From Sorex araneus (taxonomy: Eukaryota; Chordata; Mammalia; Eulipotyphla; Soricidae): 64,000 nt of DNA. Shown one piece after another: positions 52,501 through 64,000 of this stretch (the stretch's first letter is position 1; every line of letters begins with the position of its first letter). The notes under the pieces were generated by a model that saw nothing but the letters and a program-made list of their open reading frames with translations, was not told the origin of the DNA and did no database searches. The DNA is taken from the NCBI RefSeq assembly GCF_027595985.1, contig NC_073302.1, positions 9,736,966 to 9,800,965 on the forward strand, given 5' to 3'. The translations under genes and the position numbers were made by a program.

Positions 52501-53038
52501 AATCACTCAGACAACTGGTTCCTATCACGCTCAGTTACATACTCCTACTTCCTTAATAAAGATCTAAGTATCTCTACAAATAGACATAGTTACGAGATAC
52601 AAATATTCAGAAAATCAGTCCTCTGTATCTAACAGGCTTCCTCTAATCCTAACATATAGTGATACATATCCCACATGTTGGAGGTCGGATTGGGCCACTT
52701 TCAGACTTCCTGCAGAGAGACCATTTGCATATGATTCTTGGACCCTCCCTCTCCAAAAAAAATTTTTCCCAGTAGCACAGAGGATAAGCAACTTATTCTT
52801 CGGTCTCATACCTTATCACAGCTTAGTACAATCCTGAAAATTTAGTAGGGTTCAAAAGAGGTCAGGTTCTTTTAGTCTATACAAGCTTCTTTTAGTGTAT
52901 ACAAGCATTCCTGTCGTCTCAATATTGATACCTGCCAAAGGTGTCCCTTCTTTAACCATCTTTTAATTGTTCAGCCAGGGAAAGACAGAACTTATAATAT
53001 GAAAGTTTTTTCTTAGTTCAAGCCTTTGACCCACTTTA

Positions 53039-53080
53039 TTTGAATAACCTACCTGTGTTTACACAGGTAGCTTATTCAAA
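53039..53080. repeat. 20-bp inverted repeat with 2-nt loop, unit III only
   Basis: The arms TTTGAATAACCTACCTGTGT (53039-53058) and ACACAGGTAGCTTATTCAAA (53061-53080) pair with one mismatch. Only the right arm exists in units I and II (about 28005 and 36220). Confidence 0.9.
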
Positions 53081-53123
53081 TACCCAAGTCTAGAAATTTT
53101 AATCTAAAATTAATTTTAAAAGA

Positions 53124-54752
53124 CAAGTGAAAAAGTAATAATATAATAGGAATTCAAAAAAATTGTTCAAGACAACAAAAAGATATCAAGGGCATATAGT
53201 AGGAAAGGAAGAGTTCAATTTATCACTATTTGCAGGGAATTTGATACTATACTTAGAAAACCCTAAAGACTCAACATAAAAGCTCCTAGAAACAATAGGT
53301 CCATACAGTAAAGTGGCAGGCTACAAAATCAAGACCCCAAAATCCATGGCTTTCTTATATATGAATACCGAAAGAGAAGGGACAGTTTAAAGAGATTGTC
53401 AAGATGGCCAAAATTGTCCGTTGTTTAAGTGCTCCCGGGGTATCAACACAAAGAACATATAAACATTAAATGGTTTCACAACCTCCTGTGAGGCATCATG
53501 ATGAGCAAATTCGTGGAAATTCTCCATATTCAATGAATGAGAAGATTTTTCATTATCTCAACGCTACACAAGTCAGATCTGTGGACATTTGAAGCTAAGG
53601 AACATTTCTATTACATTAGGAAAGGGGAGAATCAAAGTTAATAAAATGCAAGATATCAGCAATCTGATGAGCTGGTATTGGACAGAAATGTAGGACCAAG
53701 TGCATAAGGGAACTGAGCTAAAAGGACTTACAGGACATCACCTTTTATACTGCCAGTGGCTAACCTACTATTATTTATTTTGGGGGATTGATGCACAAGT
53801 GGTGATACCTAGAAAAAATACTCCTGGATTAATTCCTGTAAGTTCCTGGAGCATGTGCAGTGCTAGAAAGTGTACATGAACCTCCTCCATAAGAAACGTC
53901 TGCTCCAGACCCTCAAGTCCTCTCCTAGACCGCTTTTGGATGGAAGTGCTCTTCTTTTTTGACTATTGCTAAAGACTTGTCAATTTGCTTGTCATTTCAA
54001 AGAACCATCTCTTAATAAACTTTCTGTATTGGGTTTTTAAAAAATTTTTATTTTATAATGTTGAGTTTTGCTTTGATTTAAAGCAATTTTTAAAATAAAA
54101 AGCTAGGTTATTTATTTATGGTTTTAGTTTTCTTCTGAGGAAGGAGGACCTCAGACTTTCAGCTTTACTGCATCCCAAAAGTTTAGGAAGGTCATTATGT
54201 TCATTTGCTTTGTCTCCTGGTTTTTCTCATTTTTCCTTTTTTTTATTAATCCAGTTATTGTTCAGGACCATGTTGCTTAATCTCCATATATTTGTGATCT
54301 CGTTAAGCATTTCTCTGATTAATTTTGAGTTTTGTACAATTATTCTTAAATATTGATATGAATTTATTTTTATTAAATTTATTTAAAGTTTTTCCTGTCT
54401 CAACATAACATATATTCTTCAGAATTTTCCAGGTTTACTCGAGAAAAATGTGTATTCTCTTGCTTTAAAAACTTATGCGACACTATTTCAAAAGAGTATA
54501 CATGTTTCTTTCTTTCATTTATATTTCAATTTCTACTGGTAACATAATAGCACAATGGTTTATACTGTTTTTCTCTAAGATATACATCTTGTTAACAGTA
54601 GTACTGTCACTGTCACTGTCATCCTGTTGCTCCTCAGTTTATGCGAGTGGGCACCAGTAATGTATCCAGTGTGAGACTGTTTGTTACTGATTTTTGCATA
54701 TCGAATTCGCCACGGGTAGCTTGCCAGGCTCTGCCATAAGGGCAAAATACTC
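53124..54752. repeat. Unit III right end with fossil L1 and truncated SINE
   Basis: Paralogous to unit 0 and unit II. It has a fossil L1 RT fragment at 53150-53390, the uninterrupted target site of L1-2 at about 54098-54111, and the SINE (54603-54752) cut at CTCGG by the composite element. Confidence 0.8.
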
Positions 54753-56302
54753 TCGGCAACAGCCAGTTTTTAGACTATGCAGGAAGCCCGGGAAAGCCGA
54801 TGGGGCGGGACTTCCGGATCCGCCCTGTGCCGATATTTAAGCACAGAGCCATGTGGGTACGCTCTTTTCTGCCATGCGCGAGATCGACCCCGGAAGCAAC
54901 TGAACTACTTTGGACACGAGCAGCGCCCCCAAAATGCCTCCAAACGGTGTGCTCGGAGCTACTGGCCCAGGCGCCGCCAGCGAGTGATGCAATTACCAAA
55001 AGAATTTTCCGTGGATTTCATATAGAAATCCAAAACCGCACGGCTGTGATAGCAGCCGTGCGACTTAATATCTCTTGATTGTCTGCAACGTGTAAATGTT
55101 CCTTTTTAGCAGGGCTTACCGTGCGGGGGAAACTCCAAACAATAGTACTGAGTTTTTTGTTGAAGGGTAAAAGATTGTAGCGATAGAATTTTAGGCAGAA
55201 TTTTCTCTGGACTTTATATAGAAATCCAAAACCGCGCAGCCGCTGCCGCGGCCGCGCAACCTAATGTCATCTAATCATCAGCAATATGAAATGTTTCCTT
55301 TGTAACGGGTTGGACTTTGGGGGGACCATAATAGGGTTAAAGTTTGTAGTGACGTGTAATTTCTGGCTGTACTTTCCCTGGACTTTATACAGAAATTCAA
55401 TGCCGTGAGGCCGCTGCCATGGCCCCGCGACCTAATGTCATTTAGTCATCACCTATATGAAATGGTTCCTTTTTAACTGGTTGGACTTTGGTAGGAAATC
55501 CTAACAAGAAATGTAAGTCTTTTGCTGAAATATTGAAGGCAATCAAAGTGGTAGCCATCTCTATAGACTGAACTAAGCCATATCCCCACGCCGGCTGAGA
55601 AGAAATATCCTTCTTTCTCGGGAAGAAACAAGGCATGGTGTTAACCATAATATGATGTCTATTAAGCTGACATGGACCTGGTGGCCTGGGAATGGGATAC
55701 AAGGGAATAAATTATTATGTACTTGGAACAGCGGGACGCTGGTGCAATCTCGAGCCGGGGCCAATACCAGCATATTACTTTTGATTCCAGAAACTGCTTG
55801 CAGACATTCTACCAGACTATCAACTAAGCCAGTGCCCCACGCCGGCTGATGACGGGAAATAACCATCATATTCGTTTTTTTTTTTTTCCCTTTGTCAGGC
55901 AGCGTGGTGATTACTAAACAGGCGTGAACTCGGTGGCGCGGGACGAGGGGGGAAAAATAGAAAAGTTATGTAACAAACAGTGTGACTTAATATCTCTACA
56001 TTCTCAGCAATGGAGAGCTATCAAATGCTTCCTTGACAGTAGGACTGTCTTTTCTTTTTTTGGGGGAAACCCTAGCAACAATAGTGAGTTATGTGTTGAA
56101 ACATGGAATGTAACCAAGATAAAGCGTAAACATAGTGAAACTTATCACTTACAAGGGACTGGGGGGCGGGAGGGGACGGGAGATATAATGGGGTGGTTGG
56201 TGATGGAATATGGGCACTGGTGAAGGGAAGGGTGTTTGAGTATTGTATAACTGACATAATTCTGAGAACTGTGTAACCCTCCACATGGTGATTTAATAAA
56301 AT
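54753..56302 (+). mobile_element. Composite retroelement with L1-3'UTR-like modules, copy 2
   Basis: The more complete tail: head (GGGCGGGACTT, TATA-like ATATTTAAGC, the 105-bp block once at about 54878-54980), three diverged L1-3'UTR-like modules (54985-55170, 55185-55355, 55360-55560), the stretch with two CCCCACGCCGGCTGA boxes, a fourth module, then a true L1-type 3' end (GGGCACTGGTGAAGGGAAGGG, CACATGGTGATTTAATAAAA) and an A-run. No protein is encoded. It is near-identical to copy 1 (12090-13428) in the shared part. Confidence 0.7.
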
Positions 56303-56540
56303 TTAAAAAAAGGGGGTCCCCCAATATATTTTACAAATAAGATAAAAAATAGTATATAAATATTTGTAAAAGCCTGAAGATTTGTGAAGAAATTGTTAGA
56401 ATGGATAAGTGAGTTTGCCAATGCTACTGGAGAGAACACTATCTAAAATTCTGTTTCTCTGCAGTTCCACATCTATTGCTGAGAAACAAATCACGTTAAT
56501 GCTTCATAGTTTGAAATAAAAATTATCATGTCTCGTGAAA
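56303..56540. repeat. Non-L1 spacer (inverted in the other boundary)
   Basis: Starts at the small palindrome GGGGGTCCCCC. It is the reverse complement of 15226-15455. No gene or known repeat recognised. Confidence 0.75.
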
Positions 56541-56985
56541 AAAAAAGTCTTATTTATCCAATGCTCGAACACCCATCCCTTCACCAGTGCACATATTCCA
56601 CCACCAATAATCACAGTATAGCTCCACCCCGTCCCCCCACACCCCTAGCACCCCCACACCCCTAGCCCCCCTACCACCCCTAGCCCCCCCTTGCCTGTGT
56701 AACTGATAAATTTCTCTTTACTTTCACTTTGATTGCATTCAATATTTCAACAAAACTCACTATTATAGTTTGGAGTGTCTCCCCCCTAAAGTCACACCTG
56801 CTAAAAAGGAAGCATTTGGCAATTTGTTTTCCATTGCTGAGAATGGAGAGGTATGAGGTCGAGTGACCACACCTAGTGGCCTCCGGTTTTGGGTTTCTGT
56901 ATTTTAGTATTTTAGTAACTAAGTCCAGAGAAATATCTGCCAGAAATTGCATCATTGCAAACTTGCACTACTCAATTATATGATA

Positions 56986-59900
56986 CTCCACATATGAGTG
57001 CAATCTTTCTTTGTCTCTTTCTTTCTGACTCATTTCACTCAACATGATACTTTCCATGTTGATCCATTTATATGCAAATTTCATGACTTCATGTTTTCTG
57101 ACAGCTGCATAGTATTCCATTGTGTATACATACCAGGGTTTCTTTAACCAATCATCTGTTTTGGGGCACTCTGGTTTTTTCCAGTTTCTGGCTATTGTAA
57201 ACAATGAACATAGAAATGCAGATGCCATCTCTACTATACCTTATTGCCTCTCCGGGATATATTCCCAAGAGTGGTATTGCTGGGTCAAATGGAAGCTCAA
57301 TTTCTAATTTTTTGAGAATCGTCCATATTGTTTTCCAAAAGGGCTGAACCAGTCGGCATTCCCACCAGCAGTGAAGAAGAGTCCCTTTCTCCCCACACCA
57401 CGCCAACACCGGTTGTTTTTGTTTTTGGAGATGTGGGCCAGTCTCTGTGGCGTGAGATGATATCTTATGGTTGTTTTGATCTGCATCTCTCTGATGATTA
57501 GTGATGTTGAACATTTTCTCATGTGCCTCTGAGCCATTCGGATTTATTATTCGGGAAAATTTCTGTTCATTTTATCACCCCATTTTTTGATCGGGTTGGC
57601 AGTTTTCTTCTTGAGTTCAACCAGTGCATTGTATATCCTTGATATCAACCCTTTATTGGTTGGGTACTGCGTAAATACCCTTTCCCATTCTGTAGATTGT
57701 CTTTGTACTTTGGTCACTGTTTCTCTTGAGGTGCAGAAGCTTCTTAGTTTGAGATAATCCCATTTATTTATCTCCGTTTTGACCTGCTTGGCCAGAGGCG
57801 TGTCAGCTTTGAAGATACCTTTGGCTTCAATGTTGTGGAGGGTTTTGCCAAACTTGTCTTCAATGTACCTTATGGTTTGTGGTCTGATGTTGTGGTCTTT
57901 AATCCATTTTGATCTGACTTTCGTACATGGTGATAGGTGAAGGCTAAGCCCATTTTTTTTGCATGTAGCTGTCCAGTTTTGCCAGCACAATTTGATAAAC
58001 ATGCTTTCCTTGCTCCACTTCACATTTCTTGCTCCTTTATCAAAGATTAGATGGTCATATACTTGGGAGGATGTGTCAGAGTATTCAACCCTGTTCCATT
58101 GGTCTGCCGCTCAGTCTTTGTTCCAGTACCAAGCTGTTTTAATGACTACCGCTTTGTAGTAGAGTTGAAAGTTGGGGAGGTTGATTCCTCCCATTTTCTT
58201 TTTCCCAAGAATTGCTTTAGCTATTCGTGTGGGCTTATTTTTCCATATGAATTTCAGGAGCGCTTGCTCCATTTCTTTGAAGAATGACAAGGGTATCCCT
58301 ATAGGGATCGCATTGAATTTATACAATGCTTTGGGGAGAATTGCCATTTTGACAATATTAATTCTTCAGATCCATGAGCAGGGGACATTTTCCCATTTCC
58401 TTGTGTCTTCTTTTATTTCCTGAAGTAGCGTTTTCTATTTTTCATTATCCAAGTCCTTTACCTCCTTAGTTTAGCTGATTCCAAGTTATTTGATTTTTTG
58501 AGGCACAATTGTGAATGGGATAGCTTTTATCATGGTGCTTTCTTCTCTCTCACTATTTGCATATAAGAAAGCCATGGACTTTTGGTATTGAGTTTATATC
58601 CTGAAAGTTAACTATATGAGTCTATTGTTTCTAGGAGTTTCTTGGTAGTGGTTTTAGGGTTTTCTAAATATAATATCATATCATCAGTGAACTGTGAGAG
58701 CATGATTTCTTCCTTTCCTACCTGAATGCACTTAATATCTTTGTCTTGCCTTATCGCAATTGCAAGATCTTCCAGTATTATATTGAACAGAAGAGGAGAG
58801 AGTGGGCATCCTTGTCTTGTCCCTGTTCTCAGTGGGAAGGGTCTTAGTTTTTCCCCATTGAGAATGATGCTTGCTGTAGGCTTGTGGTCGATGGCTTTGA
58901 CTATATTGAGGAAGGTCCCTTCTATACCGCTTTTGGCGAGAGTTTTCATCATAAATGGGTGCTGGATCTTGTTAAAGGCTTTCTATGCCTCTATTGATAT
59001 GATCATATGATTTTTATCTTTTATTTTGTTGATATGATGGATTATGTTGATTGATTTCCGAATGTTAAACCATCTTTGCCTCCCCAGGATGAATCCCACT
59101 TGGTCGTGGTGTATGATCTTTTTGATGAGTTGTTGAATTCTGTTTGCTAATATTTTGTTGAGAATCTTCACTTCTGTGTTCATCAGGGATATTGGCCTGT
59201 AGTTTTCTTTTTTTGTGGTGTCTTTGTTTGCTTTATGTATTAGGGAGATGTGAGCCTCATAGAAACTGTTTGGGAGGATTTCTGTTTCTTCAATTACCTG
59301 AAAAAGCTTGAGAAGAACTGGCAATAGGTCCTTTTTAAATGTTTGGAAGAATTCGGTAGTGAATCCGTCTGGACCTGGGCTTTCGTTCTTGGGAAGACTT
59401 TTGATTACCGTTTCAATTTCCTTGATGTTAATAGGACTATTCAGGAACTCCAGGTCTTCTTGGTTCAGCCTTGGGAGATTATAGGAATCCAGGAATTTAT
59501 CCATTTCTTCTAGGTTCTCTTGTTTTGTGGCATACAAATTTGCAAAGTAGTCTCTGATGATCTTTTGAATTTCATTGGTTTCTGATGTGATGTCCCCCTT
59601 TTCATTTCTGATTCGATTTAAAAGTGTTCTCTCTCTCTTTCTTTGTGAGTCTTGCTAGTGGTTTATCAATCTTATTTATTTTCTCAAAGAACAAGCTCTT
59701 GGTTTCATTGATCTTTCTAATTGTCTTTTGGGTTTCCCTGTCTTTTATTTCTGCTCTAAGTTTTATTATCTTTTTCCTTCTGCCTGGTTTGGGCTCCTGT
59801 TTTTGGTCCTTTTCTATGGTCTTGAGTTGTGAAGTCAAGTTATTTATGCGGGCCCTTTCTTCCTTCCTTAGATATGCTTGCAGAGCTATAAATTTTCCCC

Positions 59901-60776
59901 TTAAAACGGCTTTAGCTGCATCCCACAAGTTCTGGTAGCTCTTGTCTTCATTCTCATTTGTTTCCAGGTACCTTTTGATTTCCTCCTTGATTTGCTTCCT
60001 GACCCACTCATTGTTCCACATCGAGTTGTTTAATTTCCAGGTGTTTGATTTGGTTTACTGCATCTGTCCATGATTAAATTTTATCTTCAGTGCATCATGG
60101 TCTGAAAAGATAGCTGGTACAATGTCTATCTTGTTGATTCTGTTGAAGTATGCTGTGTGGCCCAGTGCATGGTCTATTTTGGAAAATGTTCCATGTGCAC
60201 TGGAAAAGAATGTGTATTCCTTTTTTTGGGGATCTAAAGCCCTGTATAGATCTATTAGCCCTCTCTCTTCTATTTCTTCCTTCAAAGCCAGTATTTCCTT
60301 GGTGAGTTTTAATCTTCTTGATCTGTCCAGAGGTGATAGAGCTTGTTGAAGTATCCAACTATTGTTGTTTTGCCCACAATGTCCTTCTTAAGGTCTCTTA
60401 GCAGCTGTTGGAGGAATTTAGCTGGTCCCTTATTGGGTGCATAGACGTTTAGGAGGGTAATTTCTTCTTGATGTACATATCCCGTGATTAATAAAAAGTG
60501 GCCTTCACTATCCCTTGTAATTTTTTTCAACCTGAAGTCCATGTTATCCATTACTAGTAAAGCCACCGCAGCTTTCTTGAGGGAGTTGTTTGCTTGCAGG
60601 ATTGTTTTCCATTGTTTGACTTTGAGTCTGTGTTTGTTCTGGCTATTCAGATGTGTTTCTTGCAGGCAGCAGAATGTTGGGTTGAGTCTCTGAATCCATT
60701 TTGCCAGTCTATGTCTCTTAATTGGTGAATTTAGACCATTGACATTAAGGGAGATTATTGTTATGGGATGTTGCGC
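56986..60776 (-). pseudogene. L1-H ORF2, many frameshifts
   Basis: Endonuclease through C-terminus is present, broken into at least nine frames (for example 60824-60309, 60285-60055, 60021-59602, 59537-58983, 58952-58608, 58023-57547). The start codon is lost: IAQHPITIISLN where others read M(T/A)QN. The RT box reads FTDD ([15 protein letters not shown]) instead of FADD. Trp/Cys motifs at the C-terminus are kept in part. Confidence 0.88.
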
Positions 60777-61771
60777 TATCTTTGTGTAAGGGTTTGTTGT
60801 GCCTGTAGGGGTTCTTCTTGTCATACAAAAGACCCCTTAGTGCTTCTTTTAGGTTTGGTTTTGAGTCTATGAAGTTCCTGAGCTGTTGTTTCTCCGAGAA
60901 ATAGTGTATGGTTCCTTCAAGTTTAACTGAGAGTTTAGCCGGGTAAAGTATTCTTGGAGAGGCATTCATTTCATTTTTTCACTATATCCCACCATTGTCT
61001 TGGGGCTTGGAAGGTTTCTTCTGATAGGTCTGCTGTGAATATAAGGGGAGCTCCTTGGTATATGATTTCTCTCTTTGATCTTGCTGCTTGCAGTATTGTG
61101 TCTCTATCCACGGCATCCATCATTCTGACTATGATATGCCTTGGGGATTTTTTATTTGGGTCCCTTTTAGCTGGCACCCTTCGGACTCCTTGGATCTGGA
61201 TGCCTGTATTCTCTAGCTCTGGGAATTTCTTAGCAATGATGTCTTTGACTGTGTTTTTTTCATTGGGATTGGTTTCCTGTGGTTCTGGCACTCCAATGAT
61301 TCTTATGTTGCTTCTCTTGTGGTCATCCCCTAGGACTCTAATTCTCTCTAGAGCCATTTTGAGATCCTTTGCCATTATTTGTTGTTGCCTATATGCTTTC
61401 CACAAGTCATCTTCAAGCTCACTGATTCTGTCTTCGGCTGTAGCCATTCTATTATTGAGGGCTCCTACTGAGTTTTTCATTTCATCTACCGATTCTTTTA
61501 ATTGTGTAACTTCTGTTTGTAGCTTTGAGATTTCTGCTCTTATTTCTTCCTGGATTATCTTAGTGGCCCGTTCCAACGCTGCATCCATATCCTCCCTTAA
61601 TTGATTGGATGTTCATTCCATAGTTGCTTTGAGTTCGTGAACCATCTTGATGATTTCCTCTCTGAAATCTTTATCTGAGAGGAGATTGTATTTCTGGGAA
61701 GTCCCTGTTGGGATTTCTGAGATCCTCTCTCCCATTTCTCCTGGTGGTGGGGATTTTCTCTGTTTCTTCAT
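60745..61771 (-). pseudogene. L1-H ORF1, degraded, normal stop lost
   Basis: The start ATG is at 61771 (MKKQRK). The coiled coil and RRM are open at 61588-60971 (NIRIIGVPEPQETNPNEKN). A frameshift follows, and the C-terminal piece (60969-60745) runs past the family stop: RGLLYDKK where others end GLL*. It ends 80 bp later, inside the ORF2 start region. Confidence 0.82.
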
Positions 61772-62690
61772 ATTGTTATGGGATTTACTGGCAGGCGCAC
61801 TATCTTAGCTGATGAGGGATCTCAACTGAAGATGTGGGGCTATGATGGCTTTAAAATGGCCTTTTTGTTGTGCTTGATGTGTTCACTGATAGTGTTTTTG
61901 AAATTAGGATGGGATAGGCTACATAACTATTAGCATATAGTGACTGGGATGAGCAGATATCTTAAAAGGAATAGGTTATACTGATTGTACCCAGGCACCA
62001 TGCATGGAATGAAAGAAATAACTGCGGCCATGTAAGCGGCCGGAGCTCCAGAAATAGGCCACGCCCACTTTGAGACCACACCCCCTGATGACAGGACAGG
62101 CCACTGAACTGCAGGATTGAGGCTGGGCGCTTCCGAGCGGGCCCCCAAAGCTGGCAGGGGACTGGAAGAGAGCTTCTCCACGTGGGGCGGGGTCTCCAAG
62201 GAGAAATGCCAAATACCAAATACCTGCAAGACAGCGGGGGGGGGGGGGTCGGGGGGGGGTCAGGCACAGGCCGCCAGATGGCTGCGAGCTGCCAGCTGGG
62301 GCTGTGGGCTTCTGAGCGGGCCCCCAAAGCTGGCAGGGGACGGGGGGAGAGCTTCTCCACGTTGGGCAGGGTCTCCAAGGGGAAATGCTAAATACCAAAT
62401 GCCTGCAAGACGGCGGGGGGTCAGGCACAGGGCTCGAGATGGCTGAGAGCTGCCAGGCGGGGCTGGCGGCTTCCGAGCGGGCCCCCAAAGCTGTCAGGGG
62501 ACAGCGGGAGAGCTTCTCCACGAGGGGCGGAGTCTCCAAGGGGAAATGCCAAATACCTGCAAGAAGGCGGGGCGGGGGTCAGGCACCGGGCGCGAGATGG
62601 CTCAGAGTCGCCAGCCGGGGCTGGGGGCTTCTGAGCTGGCCCCCAAAGCTGGCAGGGGACGGGGGGCGGGGGAGAGCTTCTCCACGTGGG
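61772..62690 (-). promoter_or_regulatory. L1-H 5' UTR with tandem promoter monomers
   Basis: The anchor (complement of AATAACTGCGGCC...GGCCACGCCCACTTTGAGACC) is at 62018-62086. Outside it, GGCCCCCAAAGCTGGCAGGG-type units start at about 62141, 62320, 62481 and 62639 (periods 179, 161 and 158 bp). The monomer family differs from all other L1s in the window. Promoter role inferred. Confidence 0.75.
62115..62690 (-). repeat. Tandem monomer array, four units of about 160-180 bp
   Basis: Each unit carries CCCCCAAAGCTG.CAGGGGA, GAGAGCTTCTCCACG and GTCTCCAAGGGGAAATGC. Poly(G) runs of different length (for example 62237-62248) account for the period differences. Confidence 0.92.
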
Positions 62691-62696
62691 GCGGGA

Positions 62697-63620
62697 AGTT
62701 CCAGTGTCTGGTGATGAATGGGAACTACTCAGAGGAGTGATCATGACCGTAAGGTAGTTCATACAACTGTAGCTTCACAGTATTGCACTCCAGACTTGAC
62801 TCTATTATACAATAATATTACCTCAAGAAAAAAAGTCATTTCTCAGCTGAGACACCATCATAGGAGAACTGCTCACAGTATACTTCATCAGATTCCCATT
62901 TGAAGGCTATTCTTTGTCCTTGCCCCAGTACAAGACACCAGCGGTCTTCCCCAGTAGGGCTAGATCCTTCTTCTTACACGTGTACTCACATGCAACTACC
63001 TCCCTAGTTCCCTCACTCTGAAACTGTCACAATGGGCTCCCAGTTCTCTAAGCTGTGTGTTTAGCTGGTGGTGTCGTCCTCTAGATCTGAGATCTTAGTG
63101 GACAGGATGAGATTCCCATAGGCCACCAGCATCTTTTGGTCTTTACTTAGGGCTAATAGTAATCCTTTACAGTACTTATCAGTCTAGGTGCTGAAGAAAA
63201 GAACATGACCTTTGGGAATGATGGATGGACCACAGTAACAAAGTCCTGGCCTCTGCTTCTACATCTGCTTCTTACAGGTGCAAGTAAGCTACTCTCCAAT
63301 AGCTTACCCCTTCACTTGTGGGCTCCAGTTCTATGTATTGGCCACAGAGAGGTCAGCATCATGCTTCAGCTCCCATTCTCGCTGTTCTGAAAGTTGTAGG
63401 ACTAGTCACTGATGGTTATCAAAAGCCCATTCAAGTGGATCCATCTCTAAAGGCCTAAGAAACCTTCCGTTGTTCAGAAAGGCTTGCAGATTTTCCTACC
63501 AGTATTTCTGGGTGCCTATCCTACGGCAATGTCAACTCTAAGGAGAACACAGAACAGGAAGTTCTGTTCACTCCTCTGTGCTCATGTACAGCATGTGCCC
63601 AGGAATATCTGATAAAGGAG
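62697..63620. repeat. Unit IV left arm (start of another duplicon copy)
   Basis: Starts AAGTTCCAGTGTCTGGTGATG, matching 19272 in unit I, and stays paralogous to about 20180. The next OR of the array would be expected to the right of the window. No gene is seen here. Confidence 0.78.
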
Positions 63621-63987
63621 TGTCCTGTCCCGCCGGACAAAGTTATTCCAGGGTCTGAAGAGGCGCTACCTGAAATAGCAAGGGTGAGAAAGAAGAGGGA
63701 GACCAAGCAAGGAACTGTTGTCAAGGTCTCGTTTATTGAAGGAAAGTACACAGAATATATAGGCTGAGGGGCAAGGCTTTTGCGAGGGGGCCAGGGTGGA
63801 TCACGCGGGGCATTCGTGGGGCATTTGCGTAAGGGGGATCAGCAGACTGGAACATGATATGCCTGTCATCTTTGTGGGTCTCGCCCTTGGTACCTGATGT
63901 CTATTTCATAATACAATATCTTGGTGGGCACTCCCTGTCTGGGGAAATGGCTAAGCTCTCCTTTTCCCAGGGTCCCGGTCCCCCACA
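63621..63987 (-). mobile_element. 3' LTR of an endogenous retrovirus, minus strand
   Basis: On the minus strand it starts TGTGGGGGACC and ends GGACAGGACA. TATATA (complement at 63756-63761) is followed by AATAAA (complement at 63732-63737), as in class II-type LTRs. Just outside the LTR at 63988-63996 is TCTCCCCCT, the complement of a polypurine tract AGGGGGAGA, so the LTR is the 3' LTR and the proviral interior should continue to the right. Confidence 0.75.
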
Positions 63988-63996
63988 TCTCCCCCT
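63988..63996 (-). other. Retroviral polypurine tract
   Basis: AGGGGGAGA on the minus strand directly precedes the LTR start TGTGGGG. Polypurine tracts prime plus-strand synthesis in retroviruses. Confidence 0.65.
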
Positions 63997-64000
63997 GTGT

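Larger units (their letters stand above)
48952..53123. repeat. Unit III right arm (5' side of OR-C)
   Basis: Paralogous to 23951-28084. It includes the shared SINE (49290-49525), a reverse SINE tail (49870-49950), the conserved block 51990-52340 and a unit-III-specific inverted repeat at 53039-53080. No conserved frame is seen. Confidence 0.75.
56541..62690 (-). mobile_element. L1-H, near full-length LINE-1, decayed
   Basis: Minus strand: 3' UTR at 56541-56985 (with a C-rich complement of the G-rich tract at 56630-56690), ORF2 about 56986-60776, ORF1 about 60745-61771, and 5' UTR at 61772-62690 with four monomers. The 3' terminus lacks the usual TGATTCT..AATAAA end and stops at the same place as L1-D'. 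The 5' end joins unit IV at about 62690. No target-site duplication is visible. Confidence 0.9.

Noticed and set aside
56303-56320. GGGGGTCCCCC palindrome as a transposon terminus
   Set aside because: Only 11 bp, next to a poly(A) end, and with no partner terminus or target duplication in either boundary copy.
61930-62762. Long frames on both strands over 61930-62762
   Set aside because: Readings of the L1-H promoter monomers (G/C-rich, few stops). No conserved protein.

Overview
This is mammalian genomic DNA: a tandem olfactory-receptor (OR) duplication array heavily invaded by LINE-1 (L1) elements, with tRNA-derived SINEs and a few retroviral LTRs. The SINE heads (an A-box 'TAGCACAGCGGG' type and a B-box 'GGTTCGATTCC' type, with a tail rich in 'CAGTGACAGTGAC') and the SINE body 'CCAGGAGTAA..CCCTGAG' look like those of shrews (Soricidae, Sorex-like). 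That assignment rests on recalled SINE consensus sequences and was not searched. No bacterial feature is present. The only host protein genes supported are three intact, intronless OR coding exons, all on the minus strand: OR-A (22960-23916), OR-B (30952-31914) and OR-C (47955-48917).

Layout. A repeated block can be followed through the window as units 0, I, II, III and IV. Unit 0 (3620-4608 and 11071-11840) is only a right arm. Unit I is 19270-28997 with OR-A, unit II is 29303-about 38030 with OR-B, unit III is about 44640-54752 with OR-C, and unit IV (62697-63620) is only the start of a left arm. Each full unit carries, left to right, an old L1 3' UTR, an LTR-like segment, a second old L1 3' UTR, the OR on the minus strand, a SINE about 350 bp 5' of the OR, several kb of A/T-rich conserved sequence, and a fossil L1 ORF2 fragment. 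Because the units are paralogous, each serves as an empty-site control for insertions private to another: L1-2 in unit 0, a SINE in unit II and a retroviral LTR in unit III.

Between units. L1-1 (1-3619, minus) and L1-2 (4609-11070, plus) stand head to head. L1-2 is full length, has a 14-bp target-site duplication, an intact ORF1 and an ORF2 broken by one frameshift. The unit 0/I boundary (11841-19270) and the unit III/IV boundary (54753-62697) share a composite retroelement made of repeated L1-3'UTR-like modules, followed by L1 sequence. In the first boundary a 2.3-kb segment is inverted relative to the second. The unit I/II boundary contains a 305-bp L1 scrap. Between units II and III lie older L1s, one of which (L1-F) is split by a 667-bp composite insert with a 20-bp target-site duplication.

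The most unusual material is in the L1 elements. The copies share a conserved inner 5' UTR but carry unrelated tandem promoter monomers upstream of it. L1-2 carries two promoter arrays stacked one behind the other within a single insertion. At least two composite elements use the L1 3' UTR as a tail, a plausible L1-dependent, non-autonomous (SVA-like) strategy. I see no new enzymatic or defence system.
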